Below are positions 1 through 7,999 of a DNA stretch of 34,604 nucleotides, in pieces. Source of the stretch: Acidobacteriota bacterium (GTDB taxonomy: Bacteria; Acidobacteriota; Terriglobia; Terriglobales; Acidobacteriaceae); contig JAKAUB010000252.1 in assembly GCA_021827845.1 (NCBI GenBank), positions 1 through 34,604 on the forward strand, in the 5' to 3' direction. The notes under the pieces are model-generated. The model had not been told where the DNA came from. It saw only the letters and a list, made by a program, of their open reading frames with translations, and made no database searches. Every line of letters starts with the position of its first letter. Within the stretch, counting starts at the first letter, position 1. The translations under genes were made by a program, and so were the position numbers.

Positions 1-1
1 G

Positions 2-112
2 TATGCGCTCTATGCGGGCGATGCCAGCTCGGCTCCAACGCTGCTGCCGGAAGTGTTGACGCGGTCGATTGTGCTGGACGCGCTGGCCAAATTACCGGCA
101 CCTTCGAAGTAA
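2..112 (+). CDS. C-terminal tail of an unidentified protein (partial, enters from the left edge)
   Basis: An open frame enters from the left edge and reads 36 residues, starting YALYAGDASS and ending LAKLPAPSK, before a TAA stop at 110-112. Third codon positions are mostly G or C, as in neighbouring real genes, which favours coding. It would be convergent with rarA, leaving about 50 bp between stops. No motif identifies the family, so no function is proposed. The upstream sequence needed to confirm it lies outside the window. Confidence 0.4.
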   Translation, partial: YALYAGDASSAPTLLPEVLTRSIVLDALAKLPAPSK

Positions 113-163
113 CGTGTTCCGGCTATCACATCCGTAACGGAAGCTGCTGATTCCCGCACAGCA

Positions 164-1507
164 TCAGCGCCGTTGGTTTCCGCGACGCACACGCGCAATC
201 TCTTCCATGCGTTCCTGCAATTGTTTTTCGCGCCCACGGCCTGACGGTTCGTAGTACCGCCGGCCCGCGAGGTTTGGCGGCAGGCATTCCATGTCCGACA
301 CGGCGCCGGGCTCATCGTGCGCGTAACGGTAGTCCTTGCCGTAATCCAGTTCCCGCATCAGGCGGGTGGGCGCATTGCGTAAATGCAGCGGAACAGGTTC
401 AGCGCGGCTGTTCTCGACGTCCGCAGCCGCCGCGCCAAACGCGTGATACAGGGAGTTGGACTTAGGCGCCAGCGCCAGATAGACGGCTGCCTGAGCCAGA
501 GCCAGATCGCCTTCGGGTGAGCCAAGAAACTCCATGGCATCGCGTGCTGAGAGCGTGAGATTCAGGGCTTCAGGTGCCGCCAATCCGATGTCTTCCACCG
601 CCATGCGCACCAGCCGCCGCGCAAGGTACATGGCGTCTTCGCCCGACCGGATCATTCGCGTCAGCCAGTAGAGGGCCGCGTCGGCATCGCTGTTGCGGAT
701 GGATTTATGCAGCGCCGAGATCAGGTTGTAATGCTCTTCGCCGCTTTTGTCATAGAGCAGAGTCTTCTGCTGCAGCGCCGCGGTCAGTGTCTCCTCGTCC
801 AGCTGCGGCTTGTTCTGCGAAACTGCCAGCCGCGCTGCGGCCTCCAGCACGTTGTATGCGCGGCGCATGTCGCCGTTGGAATATGTAGCGATCGACCGCA
901 GCTCCGTCTCCGCAGCCGTTACTCCCAAGGCTCCCAATCCGCGCTCGCTGTCTGCCAGCGCGCGCTCCAGTAGCCGCATCACCTCTTCGTCTTCCAGCGC
1001 TTCCAGCACGTACACGCGGCAGCGGGAGAGCAAGGCCGCATTCAGCGCAAAGGAAGGATTTTCCGTCGTCGCGCCAATCAGCCGGATGGAGCCCCGCTCC
1101 ACCCAGGGCAGAAAAGCGTCCTGCTGGCTGCGGTTGAACCGATGGATTTCATCGATGAAGAGGATGGTGCGCATTCCAGCCGACGCCGCGCGATCGGCCT
1201 CCGTCATCACCTGCTTGATCTCTTTAATACCGCTGACCACGGCCGAAAACTCAATGAACGTGGACTGCGTGGAGTGCGCGATGATCTTCGCGAGGGTGGT
1301 CTTGCCCACGCCCGGAGGGCCCCAGAGAATCATGGAACTGGCCTCGGCGCTCTCCAGTTGCGCTCGCAGCGCCTTTCCCGGTCCCAGCAAGTGATGCTGC
1401 CCGGCAAACTCCGCCAGCGTGACAGGGCGCATCCGCTCGGCCAGCGGCCGCTGTTCTGCAGCAGGGCGCGGACCGCGCTTCGCTGGGATCGGATCGAAAA
1501 GGCTCAT
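164..1507 (-). CDS. rarA: Replication-associated recombination protein A (RarA/MgsA), clamp-loader-like AAA+ ATPase
   Basis: RarA is a cytoplasmic AAA+ ATPase of the clamp-loader clade that acts at stalled or gapped replication forks. The 447-residue protein has a Walker A motif GPPGVGKT at about 63-70 and a Walker B stretch ILFIDEIHRF at about 115-124. The sensor region GATTENPSF and the helical C-terminal tetramerisation half follow, and the length fits the family. The chosen ATG (MSLFDPIPA) overlaps the upstream methyltransferase stop as TGATG, which argues for translational coupling. An in-frame upstream extension to 1615 would lie inside the methyltransferase gene and has no family support. 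The N-terminal LAERMRPVTLAEFAGQ block is typical of RarA and separates it from RuvB and DnaX. Nothing looks damaged. Confidence 0.95.
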   Translation of the reverse strand: MSLFDPIPAKRGPRPAAEQRPLAERMRPVTLAEFAGQHHLLGPGKALRAQLESAEASSMILWGPPGVGKTTLAKIIAHSTQSTFIEFSAVVSGIKEIKQVMTEADRAASAGMRTILFIDEIHRFNRSQQDAFLPWVERGSIRLIGATTENPSFALNAALLSRCRVYVLEALEDEEVMRLLERALADSERGLGALGVTAAETELRSIATYSNGDMRRAYNVLEAAARLAVSQNKPQLDEETLTAALQQKTLLYDKSGEEHYNLISALHKSIRNSDADAALYWLTRMIRSGEDAMYLARRLVRMAVEDIGLAAPEALNLTLSARDAMEFLGSPEGDLALAQAAVYLALAPKSNSLYHAFGAAAADVENSRAEPVPLHLRNAPTRLMRELDYGKDYRYAHDEPGAVSDMECLPPNLAGRRYYEPSGRGREKQLQERMEEIARVRRGNQRR

Positions 1508-2304
1508 CACACTGCTCCCTGACGGCTGGCCGCATACAGTAGGATGGCCGCCGCCGTGGCGGCATTCAGCGATTCCACCGGACCCGGACACGGAATGTGC
1601 AGCATGCCATCGCACAACGCGGCGACCGGCCTGGACAGGCCCGACCCTTCACTGCCAATGACTAGCGCCCAGCGTTCTCCGAGCGCTGCCTGTTCGATCG
1701 ATGCCCCTTCATGGGCGGCGCAGCCGTAGATTGGGATTCCACCTTCCCGCACGCGTCCAAGGACCTGCGGGCCGGCCAGCGGCACCACCGGCAGCCGGAA
1801 GCTGGAGCCGGCCGAGGCGCGCAGAACCTTCTGGCGCCACGGCCCCACAGCCGGAGACAGCAGCAAGACCCCCGTCGCGCCGAAGGCCTCCGCCGTGCGG
1901 ATGATGGTGCCCGCATTGCCGGGGTCCTGAATGCCGTCGAGGATGATGAGTCGGGGAGCGACCGCGGCCAGCAGCGCGTCGAGTATCCACTGCGGCTGGC
2001 GGACGATGGCGGCGACCCCCTGCGGTGCCTGTGTCCCGCAAACACTGGCGAATACGCCGCCGGGTACGGCCAGCACGGCATCGGCGGAAAAGGGTGCGCC
2101 ATTTTCGAGCCAGGGATGGCCCTCGCGGAGAAACAATGTTCGGACCGGTAGCCCGCTGCGCGCGGCCTCCCGCAGCAGATTTTCGCCTTCGATCGCCAGC
2201 CAGCCATCCTCGGGCCCGCGGTCCGCCAGGCGCTGCCGCAGATCTTTCAGCCGCGGGTTCTGCCGGCTGGCGACCCGCTCGATGGTAAAGGTTGCTCCGC
2301 GCAT
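1507..2304 (-). CDS. SpoU/TrmH-family RNA 2'-O-ribose methyltransferase (RlmB-like)
   Basis: SPOUT-class enzymes of this family transfer a methyl group from S-adenosylmethionine to a ribose 2'-OH in rRNA or tRNA. The 265-residue protein has an N-terminal substrate-binding domain (about 1-105). The knotted catalytic domain then shows the three SpoU motifs: NAGTIIRTAEAFGA with N130 and R136, VIGSEGSGLS at about 215-224, and IPCPGPVESLNAATAAAI at about 237-254. The ATG at 2304 (MRGATFTIERV) was chosen because it starts the typical RNA-binding domain; longer in-frame starts run into the divergent gene's upstream region. The last stop base is shared with the rarA start. The family does not reveal which nucleotide is modified, so no RlmB or TrmH symbol is assigned. 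Confidence 0.9.
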   Translation of the reverse strand: MRGATFTIERVASRQNPRLKDLRQRLADRGPEDGWLAIEGENLLREAARSGLPVRTLFLREGHPWLENGAPFSADAVLAVPGGVFASVCGTQAPQGVAAIVRQPQWILDALLAAVAPRLIILDGIQDPGNAGTIIRTAEAFGATGVLLLSPAVGPWRQKVLRASAGSSFRLPVVPLAGPQVLGRVREGGIPIYGCAAHEGASIEQAALGERWALVIGSEGSGLSRPVAALCDGMLHIPCPGPVESLNAATAAAILLYAASRQGAV

Positions 2305-2477
2305 GTTCTGGCGCGATTCTACCTCCGATGCAGGAGGGCCCGATACGTTGGGTAGGCCGCAGCCTGCTGCGTGGCGTGTCTGTTCTGCCACGGTATGATG
2401 GAGGGTACTGCGCACCGCTGAAGGTTCGCGGCGCCATTGCGAATCCACGCCGCGAACCGGCCGCTCCGGAGAGAACT
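2305..2477. promoter_or_regulatory. Divergent intergenic region between the SpoU methyltransferase and the Sua5-like gene
   Basis: These 173 bases separate two genes that start in opposite directions, so promoters for both must lie here or extend into the coding ends. No convincing -35/-10 pair was found by eye. The frame of the rightward gene stays open through the whole region, so automated tools may call a start far upstream. The Shine-Dalgarno GGAG at 2467-2470 belongs to the TTG start at 2478. Confidence 0.3.
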
Positions 2478-3119
2478 TTGTCAGCCGAACTGTTGCGCGT
2501 GCATCCGGACGAGCCGGAGCCCGAAAAGGTTGAATACGTGGTGCAGTGCCTGCAGCAAGGCAACGTAGTCGGCATGCCGACCGATACGTTTTACGGGCTT
2601 GCGGTCGATCCCGTAAACCTTCGCGCCGTCGATCAGATCTACGTGCTGAAGTCGCGTATGCGGCACAAGCCCCTGTCGCTGCTGCTTGCGGAGGTGGCGC
2701 AAGCCTACGAGATTGCCCGGAACTTGGATGGAAAGTTCGATCGCCTGGCCGAACGCTTCTGGCCCGGTCCGCTGACGATAATTGTCCGCGCTGGCACGCG
2801 GCTGCCGCTGCGCGTTACGGCGAACACCGGAAACGTCGCGCTCCGTGTGCCGGATGCGGCGATTCCGCGTGCCGTGGTCCGCAAGCTGGGTCTGCCAGTG
2901 ACGGCAACCAGCGCCAACATTATGGGCGCGCCGGAATGCACCTACGCCGTGGGCGTGCGCGATCAGCTGGGCGACCGGATTCCGCTGATCGTAGACGGTG
3001 GTCCCACCGCGCGCAGCGCGCCGACGACCATCGTGGATCTTTCGGGCGCTCCGGGAAACTGGCAGGTTCTGCGCGAAGGTGCCATCGCCACGCATGAGAT
3101 CGCACTGGCGCTGCAATAG
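2478..3119 (+). CDS. L-threonylcarbamoyladenylate synthase (Sua5/YciO/YrdC family)
   Basis: This family makes threonylcarbamoyl-AMP from threonine, bicarbonate and ATP, the first step of tRNA t6A37 formation. The 213-residue reading shows the YrdC signature PTDTFYGLAVD at about 34-44, the Lys/Arg-rich KSRMRHKPLSLLL segment at 58-70, FWPGPLT at about 95-101, and TSANIMG at about 144-150. It lacks the extra C-terminal Sua5 domain, so it is TsaC/YrdC-sized. I chose the TTG at 2478 because GGAG lies 7 nt upstream and the protein then begins close to the domain. The frame stays open to 2292, so a longer protein cannot be excluded. A YciO-type paralogue with another role is also possible. Confidence 0.88.
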   Translation: MSAELLRVHPDEPEPEKVEYVVQCLQQGNVVGMPTDTFYGLAVDPVNLRAVDQIYVLKSRMRHKPLSLLLAEVAQAYEIARNLDGKFDRLAERFWPGPLTIIVRAGTRLPLRVTANTGNVALRVPDAAIPRAVVRKLGLPVTATSANIMGAPECTYAVGVRDQLGDRIPLIVDGGPTARSAPTTIVDLSGAPGNWQVLREGAIATHEIALALQ

Positions 3120-3182
3120 GCAGCCTCCCCTCGCATGCCATCGGGATTCGCGGGCGGTCCACGGCTGCTGGAAGGGAACGGC

Positions 3183-3776
3183 ATGGTTCGCTGGAAACTC
3201 GCCATCGTTCTGCTTCTGCTGATCGCCGCAGCCGCTGCGACCGTCTGGTTCTGGACGCTCTTCTGGAAGATCAATCGCGCTTCGGTTGGCCAGCCCCTGC
3301 AGCCGGCTGACGCCATCGCCGTCTTCGGCGCAGCAGAGTATCGCGGACGTCCATCCCCGGTGTTGAATGCTCGCCTGGAGCGGGCGCTCGATCTTTATCA
3401 TCGCGGCTACGCTCCTATCATCATCACGCTGGGGGGCGGAGGGGATCCGCAATACAGCGAGGGCGGCGTAGGGCGCAACTTTCTGCTGGCTCACGGCGTG
3501 CCGGACGATCGCATCATCGCTGAGACGCAGAGCAGCGACACCGAGGAGTCGATTCAGCGGCTCGCAGGCATCGCGCGCGAGAACCATCTGCAGACAATTC
3601 TCGCCGTGAGCGATGGAACCCATCTCTTCCGGATTGCGGCCCTGGCGCGCGCCGCCGGGTTGAACGTCCGCGTGACGCCGCGCGAGACTGGCCATTCAAT
3701 CCCCGGCGGCGACATTCTTCTGCGCTACGCGCACGAGATGGCGAGCTACACCCTCTGGCGCATGCATCTGCACTAG
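3183..3776 (+). CDS. YdcF/SanA-like DUF218 membrane-anchored protein
   Basis: The 197-residue protein starts with one hydrophobic segment (about 5-24, rich in Ala, Leu and Ile) and then carries a DUF218-type Rossmann-like domain. Recognisable pieces are DAIAVFGAAEYRGRPSP, the LNARLERALDLYHRG helix, IIITLGGGG, and the ETQSSDTEESI stretch seen in YdcF and SanA proteins. Members bind nucleotides or are tied to envelope integrity, but the exact reaction is unknown. The ATG at 3183 is preceded by GGAAGGG with a 6-nt gap and starts just before the membrane anchor, so it is preferred over the in-frame codon at 3135. It follows the Sua5-like gene by 63 bp in the same direction and could share its transcript. 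Confidence 0.85.
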   Translation: MVRWKLAIVLLLLIAAAAATVWFWTLFWKINRASVGQPLQPADAIAVFGAAEYRGRPSPVLNARLERALDLYHRGYAPIIITLGGGGDPQYSEGGVGRNFLLAHGVPDDRIIAETQSSDTEESIQRLAGIARENHLQTILAVSDGTHLFRIAALARAAGLNVRVTPRETGHSIPGGDILLRYAHEMASYTLWRMHLH

Positions 3777-3834
3777 CTCACCGGAGGCGTGCCTCTAGCA
3801 TTCAAACCCTGACACCCCGTGCCGAGGCTCATGT

Positions 3835-4377
3835 ATGATGGCGGCCATGAAACGTCTCGCCCTATTCGCAATGCTGTTCGCCGCTCTCTTTGTCCCCTGT
3901 CTTGCTGCGCCGGCCCAGGCCGCGCCCGCCAACAGTGGAACCGCCAAGATTCTTCTGCCCGATGCCACCGCCAAACTAATGCCGCCCAGTGTCTTTTTCA
4001 GCGGCCAGGTCGCGCCGGTGCAAATGCGCAACACCTACGGGCTGCAGTTTGGGGACAACATGGTGGTGTTGGCCGGACTGGTGGACAGCAGCGGCTACTC
4101 CAGCGGAATGCAGGTGAAGTATCAGGGCTATCTGTTGAGTGAGGTTCCGCTGACAATCGAAGGCCAGACGCTGCCCGCGGGTGCGTACGGCTTCGGCTTC
4201 GTCGCGCCGCATTCGTTTCTTGTCATGGATCTCGGTGGCCATGATGTACTGCGCGTGGATTTTCACATGGATCCGAACCTGGCTCGGCCGCGGCCGCTGA
4301 TGATCGCCCCAAGCGGACAGCCGCGCAGCTATCGCCTGGTCGCCAACCGCCGTTATGTGACGATTCGGCGCAAGTAG
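3835..4377 (+). CDS. Secreted hypothetical protein, about 180 residues
   Basis: The N-terminus is a clear signal peptide (KRLALFAMLFAALFVPCLA then an AQA-A cleavage-like site), so the mature protein should be periplasmic or exported. The rest has alternating short beta-like strands, a YGFGFVAPHSFLVMDLGG stretch and a basic end RRYVTIRRK. I do not recognise a named domain. Two starts are possible: ATG 3835 with GAGG 7 nt upstream, or ATG 3847, which gives a cleaner signal peptide. Its last Lys codon and stop (AAGTAG) form one arm of a small palindrome whose other arm is the mirror-image end of the convergent gene now displaced to 5098. Confidence 0.75.
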   Translation: MMAAMKRLALFAMLFAALFVPCLAAPAQAAPANSGTAKILLPDATAKLMPPSVFFSGQVAPVQMRNTYGLQFGDNMVVLAGLVDSSGYSSGMQVKYQGYLLSEVPLTIEGQTLPAGAYGFGFVAPHSFLVMDLGGHDVLRVDFHMDPNLARPRPLMIAPSGQPRSYRLVANRRYVTIRRK

Positions 4378-4392
4378 CCGCCGCTACTTCGG
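4374..4392. repeat. Left copy of a 19-bp direct repeat flanking a one-gene insert
   Basis: The sequence GTAGCCGCCGCTACTTCGG occurs here and, without any difference, at 5088-5106. It covers the stop codon of the secreted-protein gene at 4375-4377. With two preceding A residues it forms a hairpin with 7-bp arms AAGTAGC and GCTACTT around a CGCC loop. The next base to the right differs between copies (G versus C) and so does the base to the left (A versus T), so the repeat is exactly 19 bp. Confidence 0.9.
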
Positions 4393-4476
4393 GCAATTAC
4401 ATACTTGACACAATTCTCGCGCGCTTTCGGACCTTCGTGGTATTAGCGTTTCACAGTATTCCACCTCGAATCAACT

Positions 4477-5073
4477 ATGGCAAAACCACGAAGTAAAAGA
4501 AAGCGGCAAACGCAACAAGGAAAACAAAACTTCTCCCGGCCGCAGCAATCCAAAGCGCAAAATCTTGCAAATAATCCCTCCACAACTCGGAAAATGCTAT
4601 GGAAAAAACTGGTTAAAGGGGCGTTGTCCCTGTTTGGACTCATCGGCGTAGCGGTGGGTTTATTGGTTCTATACCCGTGGCTTGCGATAAATGAAGACTA
4701 CGCATCCGACTTCTCCAATCCATACAATGCGTCATTTTCCGTGACAAACGAAGGCTATGTACCACTGCTAGACCTGTCCGCAACATGCACGGCTGGATTT
4801 GAGATGCTAAACCCAGGATCGCCACGCGGACTGCCGCTTAAGACCACCACTACGTATGAGCATTTTGCTCCACAATTAAAGTATAAGCACCGCGCATCCA
4901 TTCCGTGCGACCACAATGTACTTGCGAATGGCCATCTAATTAAGCCCGGAGCGACTCTCACAATCCAAATAAGTTATCGTCTTCCAGTACTTAAAATCCG
5001 CCGCCATCAGGAGTTCCACTTCTGGACTCAATTGTGGTGGGACAACACCTATCACTGGAAATATGACAACTGA
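4477..5073 (+). CDS. A/T-rich hypothetical single-pass membrane protein (inserted gene)
   Basis: I do not recognise this 198-residue protein. It has a strongly basic N-terminus (AKPRSKRKRQTQQGKQN), a hydrophobic segment near 50-70 (GALSLFGLIGVAVGLLVLYP), and then a likely non-cytoplasmic region with several aromatic residues and two Cys about 35 residues apart. It could be a type II membrane protein. Codon use is visibly more A/T-rich than in both flanking genes (AAA, AAT, ATA and TTA codons), pointing to foreign origin. A TTGACA hexamer at 4405-4410 resembles a -35 box, but I see no -10 at the right distance. No clear Shine-Dalgarno precedes the ATG. The gene lies wholly between the 19-bp direct repeats. 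Confidence 0.7.
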   Translation: MAKPRSKRKRQTQQGKQNFSRPQQSKAQNLANNPSTTRKMLWKKLVKGALSLFGLIGVAVGLLVLYPWLAINEDYASDFSNPYNASFSVTNEGYVPLLDLSATCTAGFEMLNPGSPRGLPLKTTTTYEHFAPQLKYKHRASIPCDHNVLANGHLIKPGATLTIQISYRLPVLKIRRHQEFHFWTQLWWDNTYHWKYDN

Positions 5074-5087
5074 TGTGCGTCAAATAT

Positions 5088-5106
5088 GTAGCCGCCGCTA
5101 CTTCGG
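5088..5106. repeat. Right copy of the 19-bp direct repeat
   Basis: This is identical to 4374-4392. It covers the stop codon (minus-strand TAG at 5100-5098) and last Lys codon of the CRTAC1-like gene. Collapsing the two copies would leave the stops of the two convergent genes 6 bp apart, each last AAG-TAG forming one arm of a palindrome. This strongly suggests that 714 bp were inserted with duplication of the 19-bp site. Confidence 0.9.
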
Positions 5107-6873
5107 CGCACCGGACCCCTCGACCACGGTAAGAAAACGGTCGGCGCTGGACTGCGCCGCAGGATAGCGGAACGTCTCGCTCAATCCGCTGGGCCAGCGC
5201 ACGGCGACGCTGTCAATGTGGTTGCAGTTTCCCAGCCCGAAATGCAGCCGCATGTCATTGTTCGATAGATAGCTGGAACCGCTGCGCACTTCCTGCATCC
5301 ACCGCCGGCCGCAGGCAGCAACGGTGACCTGCGCGCCAATGCCATCCCGGTTGGACTTTGTACCGCGCGTGATGACGCCGAGCCAGTGATTTTTGTTCGC
5401 GGCCTGATTCACTAGCAGCATGGGGTGGCTGCTCATGTTGTTCACGACGGCGGAGACGCGCCCATCGTTCCAGAAGTCTGCAACCGCCAGCCCGCGGCTG
5501 GATGCGGGCGTGGTACAGCCGGGGCCACACTGCTTGCTGAAATCTTTGAAGGTGCCGTTGCCCGCATTCCAGTAGAACAAGCGCGGCTCTTCGTAGGTCG
5601 ATCCGAGATGCGCCGTATCCACTTCCGGGTAGACGTGACCATTCACGATCAGAATGTCCGGCCGTCCGTCATTGTCAAAGTCAGCGAACATTGTGCCCCA
5701 GCCCAGATACTGCGTATTGAAGCCGAGACCTGCGGCGTCGATCGATGGCGTGAAGGTGCCATCGCCATTGTTCTTGTAAAGGGAACTCGTATCGTCGGAG
5801 AAGTTTGTCTTGAAGATGTCTTCCAGACCATCGCCGGTGTAGTCGCCAATGGTTGAGCCCATCCCTGCCTGTTCGCGGCCGTCCTCGTTGTACGCCACGC
5901 CGGCGTCTGCGGCCACATCTGTAAAGGTCCCGTCCTTGTTATTGCGATAGAGAATGCTGGGGGTGCTGTCGCACGCAATGTAGATGTCCGGCCAGCCGTC
6001 ATTGTTGTAGTCCAGCGTGGATATGCTGAAGCAATAGTGGCCATCCGTTTTGAGAATGCCGGAGCTCTGGCTCACGTCCGCAAATTTTCCATTCCCCAGG
6101 TTGTGATACAGAATGTTCGGCGAATGCGGCAGCCCGCGTGGCCCGCACATAACCGGCGTGCCTTTCCAGATACACATCACACCCTCGCCCGGCTTCGGAA
6201 TGGTGGCCAGGTCAAACTTCACATAATTCGCAACGATCAGGTCCAGCTTGCCGTCGCGGTCATAGTCGACGAAGGCGCAGCCTGTGCCCCAATCCTTCCC
6301 ATTGCCCGCCACGCCGCTTTGCTGGGAAACATCCTTAAATGTGCCGTTGCGCTCGTTGTGATACAGGCGGTTCTTGCCGTAATAGGTCACGTACAAATCG
6401 TCGTATCCATCGTTGTCGTAATCGCCTACGCACACGCCCTGGCCCCAGCCAGAGCCTGTGAGCCCCGCCTGCTTCGTCACATCGGTAAACGTGCCGTCGT
6501 GATTGTTGTGGTAGAGATGCGACGTGGGAGCGCCCGGTGTATCGGTGTCTTCGCCCAGCTTCTGACCGTTCACGACAAAGATGTCGGGCCAGCCATCGCG
6601 ATCGTAATCGAATACCGCAACCCCGCTGCCGGTCGTCTCAATAATGTATTTTTTTGAGTCGACGCCGCCGTTCACGTTCAGCATCTTCAGGCCGGCTTCC
6701 GGCGCTACATCCACAAACCATGCTGGCCCGGGATGCGCATCGTTTGGCGGATAGGGCTGACGGGTACGATGACTGGAAGGCGCAGCGGTGGCTGTACGCT
6801 GTGCGATGGCGCACGCCATGCTGCAGAAGACCAGCAGAAGCAGCGTACCGCAAAGTTTCCCGCCCTCCCGCAT
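5098..6873 (-). CDS. Secreted FG-GAP/VCBS-repeat protein with C-terminal ASPIC/UnbV domain (CRTAC1-like)
   Basis: The 591-residue protein has an N-terminal signal peptide (about 1-24, LCGTLLLLVFCSMACAIA). A beta-propeller-like region follows with at least six Asp-rich loops of the type DYDRDGWPDI, DYDNDGYDDL, DYDRDGKLDL, DYNNDGWPDI, DYTGDGLEDI and DFDNDGRPDI. Such loops bind calcium in FG-GAP proteins. The last 90 or so residues, with GSSYLSNNDMRLHFGLG and VAVRWPSG, match the ASPIC/UnbV module. These proteins are exported; binding or scaffold roles are assumed, but no reaction is established. The start ATG at 6873 lies about 55 bp from the divergent TPR gene, so the pair probably share a control region. 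Its 3' end is the site of the 714-bp insert. Confidence 0.9.
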   Translation of the reverse strand: MREGGKLCGTLLLLVFCSMACAIAQRTATAAPSSHRTRQPYPPNDAHPGPAWFVDVAPEAGLKMLNVNGGVDSKKYIIETTGSGVAVFDYDRDGWPDIFVVNGQKLGEDTDTPGAPTSHLYHNNHDGTFTDVTKQAGLTGSGWGQGVCVGDYDNDGYDDLYVTYYGKNRLYHNERNGTFKDVSQQSGVAGNGKDWGTGCAFVDYDRDGKLDLIVANYVKFDLATIPKPGEGVMCIWKGTPVMCGPRGLPHSPNILYHNLGNGKFADVSQSSGILKTDGHYCFSISTLDYNNDGWPDIYIACDSTPSILYRNNKDGTFTDVAADAGVAYNEDGREQAGMGSTIGDYTGDGLEDIFKTNFSDDTSSLYKNNGDGTFTPSIDAAGLGFNTQYLGWGTMFADFDNDGRPDILIVNGHVYPEVDTAHLGSTYEEPRLFYWNAGNGTFKDFSKQCGPGCTTPASSRGLAVADFWNDGRVSAVVNNMSSHPMLLVNQAANKNHWLGVITRGTKSNRDGIGAQVTVAACGRRWMQEVRSGSSYLSNNDMRLHFGLGNCNHIDSVAVRWPSGLSETFRYPAAQSSADRFLTVVEGSGAPK

Positions 6874-6929
6874 GCGGCCATGCTATCACGCAAAATTTCC
6901 CGCCATGGCTCGCGGTATGCTGAGTCGTG

Positions 6930-7982
6930 ATGCGCCGTTTCTTCCTTTTCGCTTTCATTCTCTGCGGTGCTGCCGGCGGATGGGCACAGTCAAAGACACC
7001 GTCTGCGCCGCAGCCCACGGACAGCGCTGCGCAACCATCGGGAACCGTCGCCGAGGAGCAGCAGAAACTCGCTCGCGGCGATACGCAGGCGGCGATTGCC
7101 ATCCTGCAGCCCTTGGCTGCGGCCAATCCTCCGGCGAAAGGCGCAGCCCGTACGCTGGGCCTTGCGTATTACCGCAGTGGCAAGCTGCTGGATGCGCTGC
7201 AGGCGTTTACCGACGCAGAGAAGCAGGATCCCAGTGACATGGAGTCTGTGCAGATGCACGGACTGACGCTGTATCGCCTGGGGCGGCCGGCGGATGCCAT
7301 CCCGTATCTTGAGCGCGTGCGGCATTGGATGCCGAATGCGGATGCGGACGCGAATCACGTTCTCGGTCTGTGCTATCTGAACGCCCGGCAGTACGACGCC
7401 GCCCGCAAAACATTTGCTCTGCAGTATGGCGTGGGCCCGGACACCGGCGCGGCCTACCTGCTGCTGGCACAGATGCTGATGCAGGCCAATCTGCCGGAAC
7501 TGGCGAAACTCGATGCCCAGCATGCGCTCACGCTGGCGCCGAATCTGCCATTGGCGAACTTCGTCATTGGAGAGGTGGACCTCTTCAAGTCCGATCCCAA
7601 CGGCGCGCTGGCGGCCTTCAACGCGGAACGCATGATCAACCCCGCCTATCCGGACACTTACGATCGCCTCGGGGATGTGTATCTCCGCCTGGGGCAGTAT
7701 CAGCAGGCGCAGGAATCGCTGACTCGCGCGCTTTCTCTCACCACGGCCAGCACCGGGCCGTTCATCCTGATGGGTAAGGTGCTGCTACGGCGGAAGGACC
7801 CAAAAACGGCCGCCATGTATCTGCAGCACGCCGAGAAGATGGATCCCGGCAATTACATGACCCACACGCTGCTCAGCCAGGCCTACCGCGCCATGGGGGA
7901 TACTGCTCGCGCGGATCAGGAGATGGATGCAGCTTCAAAGATCCACGCGGCCAGCCAGTTGCAATTGCAGCCGGTACGTTAG
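6930..7982 (+). CDS. Secreted tetratricopeptide-repeat protein
   Basis: The 350-residue protein begins with a short signal peptide (RRFFLFAFILCGAAGGWAQ) and then consists of about eight TPR-like helix pairs. Examples are RTLGLAYYRSGKLLDALQAF, PDTYDRLGDVYLRLGQYQQA and THTLLSQAYRAMGDTARA. TPR arrays form protein-binding scaffolds; the partner is unknown. ATG 6930 directly follows an in-frame GTG at 6927 and either may be used; no strong Shine-Dalgarno decides. It is divergent from the CRTAC1-like gene, and a functional pairing is plausible but inferred. It converges on the regulator ending at 8000, with only 17 bp between stops and no obvious T-tailed terminator. Confidence 0.88.
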   Translation: MRRFFLFAFILCGAAGGWAQSKTPSAPQPTDSAAQPSGTVAEEQQKLARGDTQAAIAILQPLAAANPPAKGAARTLGLAYYRSGKLLDALQAFTDAEKQDPSDMESVQMHGLTLYRLGRPADAIPYLERVRHWMPNADADANHVLGLCYLNARQYDAARKTFALQYGVGPDTGAAYLLLAQMLMQANLPELAKLDAQHALTLAPNLPLANFVIGEVDLFKSDPNGALAAFNAERMINPAYPDTYDRLGDVYLRLGQYQQAQESLTRALSLTTASTGPFILMGKVLLRRKDPKTAAMYLQHAEKMDPGNYMTHTLLSQAYRAMGDTARADQEMDAASKIHAASQLQLQPVR

Positions 7983-7999
7983 GTGGGCGCAGAGATCCC

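Noticed and set aside
10-315. Minus-strand frame of about 100 codons at the left edge
   Set aside because: It overlaps the end of rarA in another frame and shows no motif.
2481-3695. Minus-strand open frame of about 400 codons
   Set aside because: It is antisense to the Sua5-like and YdcF-like genes, which have clear family motifs and Shine-Dalgarno sites.
4374-5106. Classical insertion sequence
   Set aside because: The insert has no terminal inverted repeats that I can see and no transposase-like protein, and a 19-bp duplication is longer than for most IS families.
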